A DNA stretch of 64,000 nt from Phaffia rhodozyma (lineage: Eukaryota; Basidiomycota; Tremellomycetes; Cystofilobasidiales; Mrakiaceae), in the NCBI GenBank assembly GCA_014706385.1, contig JACGZH010000010.1, forward strand, positions 558,001-622,000. The letters run 5' to 3'. Shown piece after piece: positions 13,222 to 25,422 of the stretch. A program made the translations under genes and the position numbers. Under the pieces are notes generated by a model. That model was not told where the DNA came from and ran no database searches. It saw nothing but the letters and a program-made list of their open reading frames with translations. Numbering within the stretch: position 1 is the first letter of the stretch; each line of letters opens with the position of its first letter.

Positions 13222-13984
13222 ACTTTCGTTTTTTCGGCACAAGATAGATTACAGAAAATGAAAGACCGAAGAGTTGACCGTTGATGCCTAGTTTTCAGTA
13301 AAATATCGAACTCCGTAAGATACAAAGAAAGCAGAGAGAACTCACAACTATATGCACGGGGTGGTGGGTTGACGATGTTGACTCTGAGGCCGATATGTCT
13401 TGGATCGGGTCGCCAGAGCGAGTATCTATCAAGGAAGTAATTTAGGTAGCCGGGTACGGTTCGATCGCTATGAACAGAGATCGTCGGCAAAACGTAAGGT
13501 GAAACACGAGTAGACGAAGAAGAGAAAGCCAAAGAGAATGAAGTGATGTAGTTTGAGATGAAGATCCTAGGTGAAAGTCCATCGGAAGGGACGTCGACGA
13601 ACTAAGATAGGCCCGTCGGCGATGGACGAACGGCCGTCTTCTGCACATGTCATGTTATGTCTGCTTCTGCATCATATCAATATTCTTTCGAATGTTGTAT
13701 CTGACCCATCTTAAATCATGCTGTCCTCTGAAAAGACTACTGTTTTCAATGGTTGAACCCGCCGAAAGGTTGTTAATGTGTGTTGTATTCATGTCACGTG
13801 TTTCATCATTATTTTTTTGGGACACCATTAAATAGCGAACATGGGGGCACGCCTGGGATTTAAGCCAGCGGCCAGCGACCAGTAAAGAAACCCCAAGCAA
13901 CGACCGAGATCTCCTCCGATGGAGGGAAGAGAGCCCAACCGTGGGAAAGCGAGGGGAGGCGAGGAAGTATTGCCATAAAGGCAA
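13222..13984. promoter_or_regulatory. Spacer: promoter side of the DFGDF gene and 3' side of RPS14
   Basis: No gene is supported in these 763 bp. A CACGTG palindrome sits at 13795-13800. The minus-strand open frame of about 100 codons ending near 13220 has no recognisable protein character and probably overlaps the 5' untranslated region of the DFGDF gene. Confidence 0.4.
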
Positions 13985-14686
13985 TTAGAGTCGTCGTCCA
14001 CGTCGTCCACCCTTTCGTCGGGTGCAATCGGTGGGGACTGTTGAATTGAAGGTATGACCAGGAAGGTAAGCACCAAGCAAAGAGACAAGAAGGCAAAAAT
14101 GAGAATACTGACCAGGGGTAACATCCTCGATTCGGCCGATTCGCATACCGGCTCGGGCAAGAGCTCGGAGAGCGGACTGGGCTCCGGGTCCAGGGGTCTT
14201 GGTTCCAGTTCCTCCGGTGGCTCGGATCTTGATGTGGAGGGCGGTGATTCCGATCTCCTTGCATCGCTCAGCACACTTCTGGGCGGCCAACATGGCGGCG
14301 TAGGGAGAGGACTCGTCTCGATCGGCCTTGACCTGCATACCACCGGTGATTCGGGAGATGGTCTCCTTTCCGGACAAATCAGTCACGTGGACGAAAGTGT
14401 CGTTGAAGGAAGCGAAGATGTGGGCAACACCGAAGACGAGCTCTCCGGCTCCGATCTGGGGTCCCATGGTGGTGACGGTCTCGTCCTTAGGGGCAGAAGT
14501 TTTCTTGGGGGCCTGGACAGAAGGAAAAGAGAATTATGAGACGACGAATTCAGGAACAGTTCCATTCGAAAGGAAAAAAAGAAAAAAAGGAGCCGTCAGC
14601 ACACATTATACACTCTGCTCATCCAGTCTAGTGACGGACAGCATGTGAGAACAGAACAAGGATCAACTGAATCTATACACTGACCA
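13985..14686 (-). CDS. RPS14: 40S ribosomal protein uS11 (S14)
   Basis: This small-subunit ribosomal protein of the 40S platform contacts the 3' end of 18S rRNA. The spliced protein reads [20 protein letters not shown], then [40 protein letters not shown] and [20 protein letters not shown], ending [14 protein letters not shown]: the full family pattern at the expected size of about 150 residues. Exon 1 is only the ATG codon (14684-14686), followed directly by donor GTCAGT; exon 2 begins GCCCCCAAG after a CTGTCCAG acceptor. A second intron separates EDVTP from the basic tail. It is divergent from calmodulin across about 1 kb. Identification is certain; the start rests on the ATG|intron structure and gives the conserved MAPK-like N-terminus. 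Confidence 0.96.
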
Positions 14687-15724
14687 TTTTTTTTACTGGG
14701 TGAAGGTGGTGTCTTGAGGAGAAAGGAGAGAAGAGAAAAAGAAGAAGAAAAAAATCCACTGGCGGGCGAGCGACGGCAGGTGGAAAATAATTAAGGGCTG
14801 GTTTTTTGAATCTCAGTGGTTTATGTTATGAATCAGGATTAGGTAATACACCTCGTGTGACCGCTTTCCTTGTTTTATCATTCATCATGCCTTTCCGTTT
14901 TGTCATGTTTCTTCTTTCTTACACTTGCGCGCTCTGCTGGACGTGGTTGTTGAAGCTAGGATCCTTAGCTCAGTACCTACTATCAGTCAGCTCTGTTGCT
15001 TGATAACGAGTATCCTTGTTTCCTCCAGACCTGGAAGCTTAAACTCCTGAGCTTGGACTTTCCTCGACAGCTACCAGTCTCAGTAACCATATCAAAGATG
15101 TAACCTTGATCACACGTGTTCGTCAGCTGTGACGCGAAATCTCTCAACCCTCTACTTCTTCTTTGTCGCTCGCTCCAGCGTATCCTCGTGTCTCCAACGC
15201 AGCTTTGCGCTGTAGTATGTTCTGTGCCATGCTTCTAGGGTCTGGGGACCATATACAGGACGGGCGTTCTCGACGATTTGTAGACGAAAATCCTAAACTT
15301 GAATCCTTTGTTACTTCTGCTTCCAACCTTCCTTGCTTCTGTGCCCTTGCTTCATTGCCGTTATTCCCCTGTCCTTGGCCCTAGTGATTCTATTAGCCCT
15401 TCATCCCAATCCCAAGAGCCTGAGCCTCTCTCCTTTGAAACACAAAAGCATTGAGTGGTTACTCTTCTCGTAACCCTCCCATTATCAATCCCAGCTTCCG
15501 CCCCTGACAGTATTCCTAACCGCTTACGCTTCTAGCGCATGGTCACAAAGTATCTGATTTTACATAATTCATTTACCTGTCTATGCAAGCTCATCTCTGC
15601 TGAAGCCGTAACCACTGGCACACCCCATGGTTCCATCCATCTTTGAGTGTTCTTTCTTCTGTTCTTACCATCGTGACAGCCACATCACACATATCCCATA
15701 CACTCTTTTCAATAATAATACGAC
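14687..15724. promoter_or_regulatory. Divergent promoter region RPS14 / calmodulin
   Basis: About 1 kb without a supported gene. It contains a poly-A/AG-rich tract just upstream of RPS14 (14720-14755), a CACGTG palindrome at about 15114-15119, and T/C-rich DNA toward calmodulin. Small open frames near 14806 and 15163 show no recognisable protein. Confidence 0.4.
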
Positions 15725-17179
<1,455 letters not shown>

Positions 17180-17503
17180 ACACCTTCGCCCGATCTGTAT
17201 CTCTTCTTTCCCAATCTTTCATCCTCTGTTACGGTAGTTTTCATGACCTTCAATCCTCTCCATCGTTTCACGCTTCAATCTGCCTCTGTTTGAAGTCCGT
17301 GTCTTTTCATGAATGATAGCTCATATCCATCTGTCAATGTATCCTAGTTTGAAGAAGCTCAGTCAGGATTGAAAGACTTGACTAAGATCGAAGAAAGATC
17401 ATATAACGCTTTGTAGTTATCTGAAATAAGACAGTGCATGTAAGACATATGATACATCTTCTTGATAAAGAAGACAATAATCTTCTTTGCGAGACTTCTC
17501 TCT
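17180..17503. other. Convergent 3' spacer, calmodulin / photolyase
   Basis: These 324 bp lie between two convergent stop codons. I see AT-richer 3' untranslated-type sequence and no gene. Confidence 0.4.
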
Positions 17504-20500
17504 TCATGAAAGTTTCTTCCTCTTAACAGCCGGATCATTTGTCTTGACCGTCGATGCTGTAGAACCCATCTTCGCCCTCTCGAACGGGTTCATTCGCTTT
17601 GGCGCTCCCTTGGCCTTGTCTGACTTCACACCGCTCTCCTCTTTAAAAGTCGATCCTCCATCTCCATCCGCCGCCGTCTTGCCCGCTTTCGCCCGAATGT
17701 CCAACAAATCTTGAGCACTCCCATCCAGAACAGCCGGTGAGGTTCCGTAGAGGTTAGCGTCATACGCTTGTTTCATGAGTCGTTGACACGAAGCTTGGGA
17801 TGTTTTGAGATCAAGGATAGGATGAGGGTATGTTACACCGATGACACAGTTCTAAGATAGCAATGAATGATCAAAAGGAAGGTGTCATGTTGATCAGTGT
17901 GAAATATTAATAAGAACGAGGAACAGTAAAGATCGGCACCGACAGCTTTCTGTTGGATCGATAACGGCGCTTTGTGCGGTTCGTAGATATACTGCATAGT
18001 AGTATTGGCCATATCAGGAATATCAATCAGAACGGCGCATCAATCTATCAGATGACCAGAACAAACAAGAACAAACGGCCGATTCACATACTTTGTCTGG
18101 AAAGTCCTTCAGTTCAGGACAATACAGTCTAACGAGTTGACCTGTAGGATCCCATTTCTGAGGGAACGACACAGGGGAGTAGACCCTGTAATACATTGAA
18201 TAGAACGCCGAGCTGAGAAATGGAATTTTCCGGAAACCCATCATGTATCGAATCAGCTAGCAACCAAGTCGGAACATCTACTCTTGGAAAGTTTTTTTTT
18301 GATTACATACCAGGAAAGCCACATCCAGTTTCCACCTGAGCAGATGATACATCAAAGTAATGAACCACCGAGGACAAGGGCCACAGAAATCACCCGTCAG
18401 TTGACCACAAACCAAAAAGTGCCTCGGATTAACAGGCGTCAAACAAACAAACAAACAAACAAACAAACAAACAAACTGTTAGCAGCTGGGTCCCAATCTA
18501 GCAAAAGCTCATCAAACACTTCTGCTCCTCTCTCCCAAGAGATGTATCCCTGTCCTCGAGTCAAGAAGCAAGCGACAGAGTGTCGACCGAGATGGTGCAT
18601 CCAGCCCTGAGATTTTCAAGCGCAACACAAGAGAATATCGATCAGTAAATCAGATGGTATCGACTGAATGGTATATCGCCAATGTATTGGACACACTGTT
18701 TGACGTAGTTGACGCATCTATGCATGTGTTTGCGAATGCATTCATGTCAGTCAAATATACCATACACATTCCAGAACAGAGAGACGCAAGACACAGACCA
18801 AAGCGTCGATCCATGGAAACCCTGTCTGCCCATGCGTCTGATTGGCAGAGATCCATGATAGTCAACCAGCCACACAAGAAGGATAAATCATTTGTCTTGC
18901 ACTATGTTTGGGAAGCTGTTAGGAGTTGAATATCTGCCTACCCAAGCATACAGAATTTTCTCCGCATCTTCATCATCCTTTGGTCGAGGATGAATCTCGA
19001 CTCCATTCTCGTCATACCGCGTCGGACATTTCCAAGAAATATAACTGTCTCGAAAGAAAGGAAAGGGAAGGAAGGTAAGAGGTGAGAACGAGATTCATGA
19101 GAGAGTTCTCACCCTAGGAGAAGCGCTCGAGAGGCGTACCGACAAAGTTTGTTCCCTCGGATTCTTGAGAAGTTTGGAGTCGCATATTCTGCACAAATGT
19201 ACATCTCCCTGAATTTCAACTGGCCGATCTGAAAGAAGCAACAAATGACCGATGAACGCGCAAACAAAGACGTCAGATAGTACCTCAAAGTTTTAACTAG
19301 ATGCCGGCGCGGAGAATATGGACAGACAATGTTCTCTGGCTCGGATTGAACCTGATCAGGGGATACGATGAAATGATTTCAATCAGCGCAGACTTGACAA
19401 GAGTTTGTCAATAAACATAGCTGCCATCTCAAATCCACTTACAACCGCGCCAGTGAGGTTTGCTGCTTTATAATCCTCGATCGCCTGTTTTGCAGAGTGA
19501 TAGAATGTTCGAACCGACAAACAACCAAATCTGAAGTGATCTCTCAAGATGAATTATTCAAAACTATCGCTTGAACATCACAACGCCGATCTGATATAAA
19601 GACATACTTCAGGAACATGCTCAAGACGAACGTGCTGCCGCCTGCCGCCTTTGTATTCTTGATTTCGCCCTTTTGGGAAGGATTTTTATACATTGCTCCC
19701 TCCATAAATTCGGATGGGACGACGGCGGGAGAGGATTGGGGTTTTGCAAACGCCGCAACCCAGGCTTTATCTTTCTATAAGCAGCAAGAACTTGGCGGGA
19801 CATCTTCAATGATCGAGAGACACGGTCTGATTAAAGTAGTTACATATGATTTCACTCACACAGAGACGGGCTAGACGATCCAGTGCAACTCTTTCTCCTG
19901 GTGGGATCAGAGATTGAACTTCTTCCTTCACAATTCCCACGGATTCTAGGGAAGGGATATCTGTCGCTGTTCTACCTTCTTTATCAAAGCAACTGACCCT
20001 TTCTCGCCTCCAACCCCCTTGTTCTTGCAAATTGACATCCTTTGGTTCTGTTCCGTCATCATGAATGAACCCTCCTTCTGGGAGTATAACTTTGCCAGCA
20101 GGAGGAAGCTCGGTAGGGGCAGGTATAGGAAATTCAGGGGAAGGTAGGTGGGAAGCCGCTTTCATCCACTGCTGCATCGTCGTAGTGGGCTTGTTGGCAT
20201 TATGTTTCAAGAGCAGGGGGACAGAGTAGAGGGTATGACCCAGAACGGGAAGAGCGGTGACGTTGTGTTTCTGAGCTAGATCCATGATAGCAGCATCTCG
20301 ATTGCGAGCGTATGCAGATGTATCCTTTTGGAGTGTTGTACAGTGATAATTGTTGATAACACGTCGAAATAATCCCGAGTAAGATAGGGAAGGACAGACG
20401 CACGATCTCCCAAACGATATGGGTCACATCCCAATTCTTGAAAATCCAATCCAATACTTTCTCCGGACTTCCTCTGAGGACAGATAGCTTATGGCCCGAA

Positions 20501-20954
20501 TCAATACTTGTTAGCGATCCAGATAGCTCTCTCATACTCTCCAACACGAAATGAAGACGGTTCATCCCGACTCGATGGCCTTGAACGTATGTCGGGTCCC
20601 AGATCCTGTACCTCCTACCGGGTTAGCACTCGATCGGCACCTCACTCATCAGATCGAATCATACGAACCATATAGACCACAGACATTCGGGATCGAGGTC
20701 AATAGCCTGGAAGGGTCACATGAATCGTTGGTCCAAAAATCAAGGAAACCTATCAGATTATACCGATCCGACGTGCGTATTGTAACAGAACGAACGGTTT
20801 TGAGACTTGGCGAATCGTGGACTCGTAAATCCGTCCTGTACCAATGAATCACTCTTGGTTTCTTTTGGGACGATTTCTCGGGAAGTTTTGACATTGTTGA
20901 CAGTCGACGCGTGGATGATGATCGTCTTTTAGAACTTATGGATCGGAGAATCAT
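17504..20954 (-). CDS. (6-4) photolyase / animal-type cryptochrome
   Basis: This is an FAD- and antenna-binding DNA photolyase-family protein that repairs UV (6-4) photoproducts or acts as a blue-light sensor. The N-terminal alpha/beta domain opens [18 protein letters not shown]. The helical FAD domain has [31 protein letters not shown], then [20 protein letters not shown], and [19 protein letters not shown] followed by NSGNWMWLSCSAF. The two histidines of MHHLGRH match the catalytic pair of (6-4) photolyases, though animal cryptochromes keep them too. [20 protein letters not shown] fits the C-terminal end of the FAD domain, followed by a Lys-rich tail ending VKRKKLS that could be a nuclear signal. 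The first in-frame ATG (20954) gives [19 protein letters not shown], basic and Ser-rich, which may be a mitochondrial leader; a second Met follows (MSKLPEK). More than ten introns are present, one starting in a CAAA repeat. It is divergent from the b5 gene. Confidence 0.9.
18311..18335 (-). other. 25-nt exon of the photolyase gene (GNWMWLS)
   Basis: The exon is bounded by CAG on its 5' side and GTATGT on its 3' side. It encodes most of SGNWMWLSC, the conserved Trp-rich segment of the FAD domain, and keeps frame with both neighbours. Confidence 0.85.
18440..18476. repeat. (CAAA)9 microsatellite forming a 5' splice site
   Basis: Nine perfect CAAA units plus one C lie in a photolyase intron. 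Read on the minus strand the array is GTTTGTTTG..., and its first GT is the donor that follows the exon ending GACCCAGCTGCTAACA. Downstream the frame resumes with the 25-nt exon at 18311-18335. Confidence 0.85.
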
Positions 20955-21190
20955 TCGCTTATCACGATCACTTCTTCTTTCCACGATGGTTAAATACAGT
21001 GACGACGATAGATACGTTGTTAGGGTTAGCTTATAGATAAGATAAGATCAAATCCCTCACAAGGGTTGGCTGAGACTACTCAGGCAAGTAATCGACGTTT
21101 CTGAATTGGCTGGGCTGTTCTATCCGATATCCACTTCTCGCTCCTTGACGTTGACTGTTTGTTCACTGTTGGGATCTTGTTTGACCCAAC
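20955..21190. promoter_or_regulatory. Short divergent promoter, photolyase / cytochrome b5 gene
   Basis: Only 236 bp separate the two start codons, so both promoters and leaders must overlap. A TTAGGGTTAG-containing stretch near 21020 is present, but as a single copy it is not a telomere remnant. No other motif stands out. Confidence 0.4.
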
Positions 21191-22388
21191 ATGTCTGCCT
21201 GGATTCCTACATGTGAGTTGTTCTTCTATTGAGTTGGTCTGAAAACACGGAACGCTGAACATTGGATTGTGCCTTGTGTTAAACCAAGCTGTGGCCTCCA
21301 CGTTCAACACCCTCCTCGCCTCGGTGTCTACTCCTCAAAACACTCCCTTAGTTCCCTCCGATCTGTCTGTACTTTCTGCAGAGTCAGAACCAAGCTCCGA
21401 TTCAAGCCCAGAATTCCCTGCTCCGCCATCGATTCCGGTGTCTGAGAGTGAAAAATCAACCCCTAAACCTCCTGTTCCTGTATTCGAGTTCAATCCTCCT
21501 GCCCAAGATGCTGACAAAGAGGAGGACGACGATGATCCTCCACCATTTCCTCTACTTGAATCTCATCAACGATCGTCTGGACCGTCCTCTTCAAAGAAAC
21601 CAAGCATACCTCTTCCTCCTCCATCATTCACACTCTCGGCGCCTTCCGCTCCGTTGCGCGACCCACTGACCTCCACATTTGAAGACGACCCAAAACCCTC
21701 TAAACCTCGATCTGTCGCTTCGTCGAAAGGAAGTCTCGGTACACCGACAACAACGACGAAGGTGGTAAAAGCTCGAGAGAAGGTGGCGCTTGCTCCAGGA
21801 CATTCAGCTCTAGATTGGGCTAGAGTGAAAAGTAGCGGGCAGTATCAGGGCAAGAGTCTGAAAGTACGTTCTCCCCCTTTGTGTAGAACGAAAGCTCTTC
21901 GAAGGTGTCTCTGCTCTTGACTTATAACACATCACTGGATGGTTAATTTCGACAGGGTGACATCACGCACTTCCCCATGCGAGTCACTCCATCTGAGCTT
22001 AAGAAGCATAGTGCGTTTCTTTCTCCCATGTTTCCTCAGTCTCTAATAATTGGCCTGTCGACTTTCTTTGACTTCTGACTGGATCACAAACCAGACAAAC
22101 CGCATGACGCATGGACGGCAATCAACGGAAGAGTCTATAACTTGACGCCGTACAACAAGTTCCATCCCGGAGGAGAAAAAGAACTGTTGAGATGCGCAGG
22201 AAGGGACGGAACAAAACTCTTTAGTCCGTACCTTTCTCTATCATGTTCTGCGTTCATGGATTAAATTAGTCATCACTGATATATTGATTTTTCATTCCGA
22301 ATTTACTGAACTAGTGGCGACCCACGCTTGGGTGAACGCTGATTTTATGATGGACGGGTGTATGGTAGGCATGCTCGTCCCCGAGTGA
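21191..22388 (+). CDS. Cytochrome b5-domain heme protein (IRC21/Ncb5or-like)
   Basis: Five exons give MSAWIPT-SVASTFNTLLASVS, a long Ser/Pro/acidic disordered region, then HSALDWARVKSSGQYQGKSL and a C-terminal b5 fold. The b5 part has THFPMRVTPSELKKHNKPHD, AWTAINGRVYNLTPY, the heme-ligand motif FHPGGEKELLRCAGRDGTKLF and the second His in MATHAWVN, ending MDGCMVGMLVPE. The pattern of an N-terminal linker with LDWxRL before the b5 domain is that of yeast Irc21 and the N-terminus of cytochrome b5 reductase 4. No reductase domain follows, so a partner reductase must supply electrons. No membrane anchor is visible, which suggests a soluble protein. Introns after GKSLK, KKH, the heme region (TKLF) and the first seven codons are all GT-AG. 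Confidence 0.88.
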
Positions 22389-22850
22389 AGTAGGAAACAT
22401 CCTCCACTTTCTGGTCGACTATCAAGCATCGACTCTCTTTATCTTCATTCTTTCTGGCCTCACATTCTAGACTGTACTGTTCTTCAGATGTATACCCTTT
22501 AGTCTTTGTTTCGAATAGAATGTTTATACAACTCATCAATCTTATATCTTATTAGAATGATCCCTCTTTCCTGTCTTCTTGTTTGGACGTATGATATTTG
22601 AAAGGTATCCTATAGGCTAAATGCCGATAAGTAGGAAAGGCGGAACAAACTGACAACAAGACCTTCAAAGCGACATAAATACAAGTGAGATTAAAAATAT
22701 CACAAAAATAGTGTGAAATTGTAACAGAAACCATCAGAGATGTTCTCTACCAGATCTGATAAGAGTGTCGGCGTCGGAAATAATAAAGTCGAGAACAACA
22801 TCCACCCGAATTAGCGCATATCGCACACCAAAACTTGAACAAAGAAGCCT
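22389..22850. other. Convergent 3' spacer, b5 gene / SDR
   Basis: These 462 bp lie between convergent stop codons. The DNA is AT-rich around 22500-22720, and no gene, RNA or repeat is recognised. Confidence 0.35.
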
Positions 22851-24659
22851 TCAAAGAACAGGACAAACGGTATGTCCACCCGAGACGATGATGTCCGATC
22901 CAGTACAAAAGCTCGAAGCATCAGAGGCCAACCATGCTACGACACCTCTGACTTCATGAGTTCCACCTAGTCGGCCCATCGGATTCAGTGAACACCATCT
23001 CTTAGCCGTGCCTGGTTCTTTATCGAGTCGTGCGGCAGTCATGTTAGTGTAGATATGTCCTGAATCGATCGTGGGGAGTTCATCAGATAAAGTAGATTAA
23101 CGTGGGAACGAGTATATATGATCCAAACATAGCGCGGGTATGGGGAAGAATGGTCTTACCTGGAGAGAGTGAGTTGACCCGTACGTCATGTGGTCCGAGT
23201 TCAGCCGCCATTGACCTAGTCATCTGAAGCACGGCGGATTTGGAAGCATTGTACGCCGTCCATCGTTCATCCTGTCGAATAGCAGGAGGATTAGCTCTGG
23301 CGCAATCAAGATAAACATATAATACGAGAGAGAGAAACACTCACACGGTTGACTACAGTACCACTCATACTCGCCTGATGTGAGACCAGATATAACATAA
23401 CATCTTTTGAATACAAGAAGCATCTCTGTTCTTATTGAACGCAGTAGTAGAAAGAATGCATACAATGAGAATGATAGATCCTGAATTCTTCTTATCGACC
23501 ATATGCTTTGCGGCAGCTTGCGCTGTGTAGAATACACCGTTCACATTTCTGGAGATGAAAGAGGGACAGAACTGTTCAGTTTCTAATCGACAAGTGGTTG
23601 AACAAGGGTGATTGAGAAATTACACATCAAAAATCTAGTGTAGGCCAGCAATGTTTAAGATCATGCCTGCTCAGTATCTAGTCTATTATTGAGTTCAAGA
23701 GAAGTATGAACAACTGTGAAATACCTTTTTAAATTCAGCCTCTGGAAAGTCCCAACAATCGAATCCTGTAGCGGTACCCAGGATTCCAGCTGCCGCGATA
23801 GCCACATTAATCTTCCCTTCCTTTTTGACCACCTGATCGATTACACCGGTAATAGAGTCCTTGACGGTTACCTCTCCTTGGATATAATGAAGAGCGCCTC
23901 CATTGTTGAGGGCCTTCACAAAATTTTGAGAGGCTAGATAGTCATCTATAAGGCCGGTGAAAACCCAGGTCAATTCGAATAAGACCCAAGAGTACGCGCA
24001 TGGCGAACTGTATCAATGCGCAAGATTGGGCCACGAACCAGAAGGCGTTTCGGCAAGATCTGTTCCATACACCGTCCCTCCGGCCTCACATAGGGCAAGA
24101 GCCATCTCAAGTCCCAGTCCTCCGTTGGCTCCTGTTGAAGTTACATAGCTTGGGGTTGGTGAGCAGTATTTGGATGCGAATGAAAGATTTATCAAAAGTA
24201 CTCACCAGTGATGACAGCGACCTTCCCGGCCTGAGAAAATTCTTTGAATATCTGAGGCGCTCTTATGTGATTGATATTCCAGACAAACAGAGCGTTTTAT
24301 AAGACGTTTGCATCTTTTAAGAAGATAAAGAAACGGACAAATGTATGTAAATATACTAACACTTTGTAACCTGGGTCACTCTGAGCTTTCAGAGCAGCCT
24401 GTACACCGACGATGGGTTTAGGTGCCATCTGAAAAGCGGGCTCGGAAGCCTTCTTGGGGATAGAATCTGCACCACATAGATCGTGAGTGATATAATATCA
24501 GGATCTCTCTCCGAGACATCGATAGAGCTTAGAATCATATCGGTCGACTTTACCTTTCTTCTTCCATAGGCTAGCAGTAGTTGCCAATCGTCTGAATGGA
24601 GGAATCAGACTTGTGTATTTATAGACAACGGAAGCTTCAGCGAGAGACTTGAGAAGCAT
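22851..24659 (-). CDS. Short-chain dehydrogenase/reductase with mitochondrial-type leader
   Basis: This is a classical SDR NAD(P)-dependent oxidoreductase. The N-terminus MLLKSLAEASVVYKYTSLIP, then PFRRLATTASLWKKK, is basic and hydroxylated like a mitochondrial presequence. The cofactor motif is ITGANGGLGLE. The active-site set is NVAIAAAG, the catalytic Ser in IILIASMSG and Tyr-Lys in YNASKSAV. The C-terminus DIIVSGGHTVCPVL fits the family. The acidic residue after the second strand (YGTDLAE) favours NAD(H). The substrate is unknown. Splicing is intricate: the donor GTTCGT follows ETPS, and an 11-nt exon (23624-23634) is needed to read FKK-IFDV-NVNGVFYTAQ. It is divergent from the FAD enzyme gene over 763 bp. 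The start at 24659 is the first Met giving the leader; an upstream Met would add a hydrophobic stretch. Confidence 0.87.
23624..23634 (-). other. 11-nt micro-exon of the SDR gene
   Basis: ATTTTTGATGT lies between acceptor CTAG and donor GTAATT. It supplies IFD plus two bases of the Val in the conserved FKKIFDVNVNGVFYT. The intervening DNA on both sides has stops in that frame. Confidence 0.75.
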
Positions 24660-25422
24660 GTTCAATAGAAGGAAGAAAGGATAGATAGCCAGAGATTGAA
24701 CAAGAAGATCCAAGGAAGAGCGGCTTGTAGAGTTCTTATAAGGATTGTATGTATCCCATCTTGATCTCCTATCAGCTGATTAAACGAAACGATACATTCT
24801 CCAGTCCATCCATCCGATTCTTGGTTTGCTCTCCGATGTCGCCTCTTTTGTACTCCCCCTCCTACTAGATGCCAAAAATTTGCGGTCCGTCCTCTGCATT
24901 ACCTCCTCATTCTTCTCTTCTATCAGCCTTATCTTTCTTCATCCCTTCTAAATTGATCTCGTTTAGCCCGCCTCTGAGATTTGTCCAAGAAAGTCCGCTC
25001 GGCGGATCATCGGGCCGGTGCAATCATGGTCACGTGATTCGACAATAATGTGATTTCCTACCTCCAACTCACGCTTGTATCTTTCTTGATCGTATCTTCC
25101 ATGTCAATATCTTTCTCTTTGCTGAGAAAGAGCGCAGCGTGTTTGAAAACCACTGATACTTTCATGTAGATGTTGAAGGCAATGACACTGACTGATGATA
25201 TGTTCGGAGACTAACCGGATTCGTTGTGACCTGAAGATATATTGTTCTATAGGCGACCTCTCAGTCCTCCTCCGCTATGGTGGGTGAGGACGAGGCAGTT
25301 CTAACGAAACATCGCGAAGAATGACCGGCTGAATCTCTCATGTATATGAGATCGAAATGCCAAGCTGATCGCTTAAGAACAATCTCAATCTCTCATTCAT
25401 CTGGACCGTTTTCTTCAATACA
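24660..25422. promoter_or_regulatory. Divergent promoter with TCACGTGA element
   Basis: The 763 bp between the SDR and the FAD-oxidoreductase hold a perfect TCACGTGA palindrome at 25030-25037 and C/T-rich stretches at 24830-24960. No gene is seen. Confidence 0.5.

Noticed and set aside
14054..14539. 161-codon Ser/Gly-rich plus-strand frame
   Set aside because: Antisense to RPS14; composition is what ribosomal protein codons give in reverse.
21018..21030. TTAGGG-like stretch as a telomere remnant
   Set aside because: Only one TTAGGG unit; telomeric DNA would be a tandem array.
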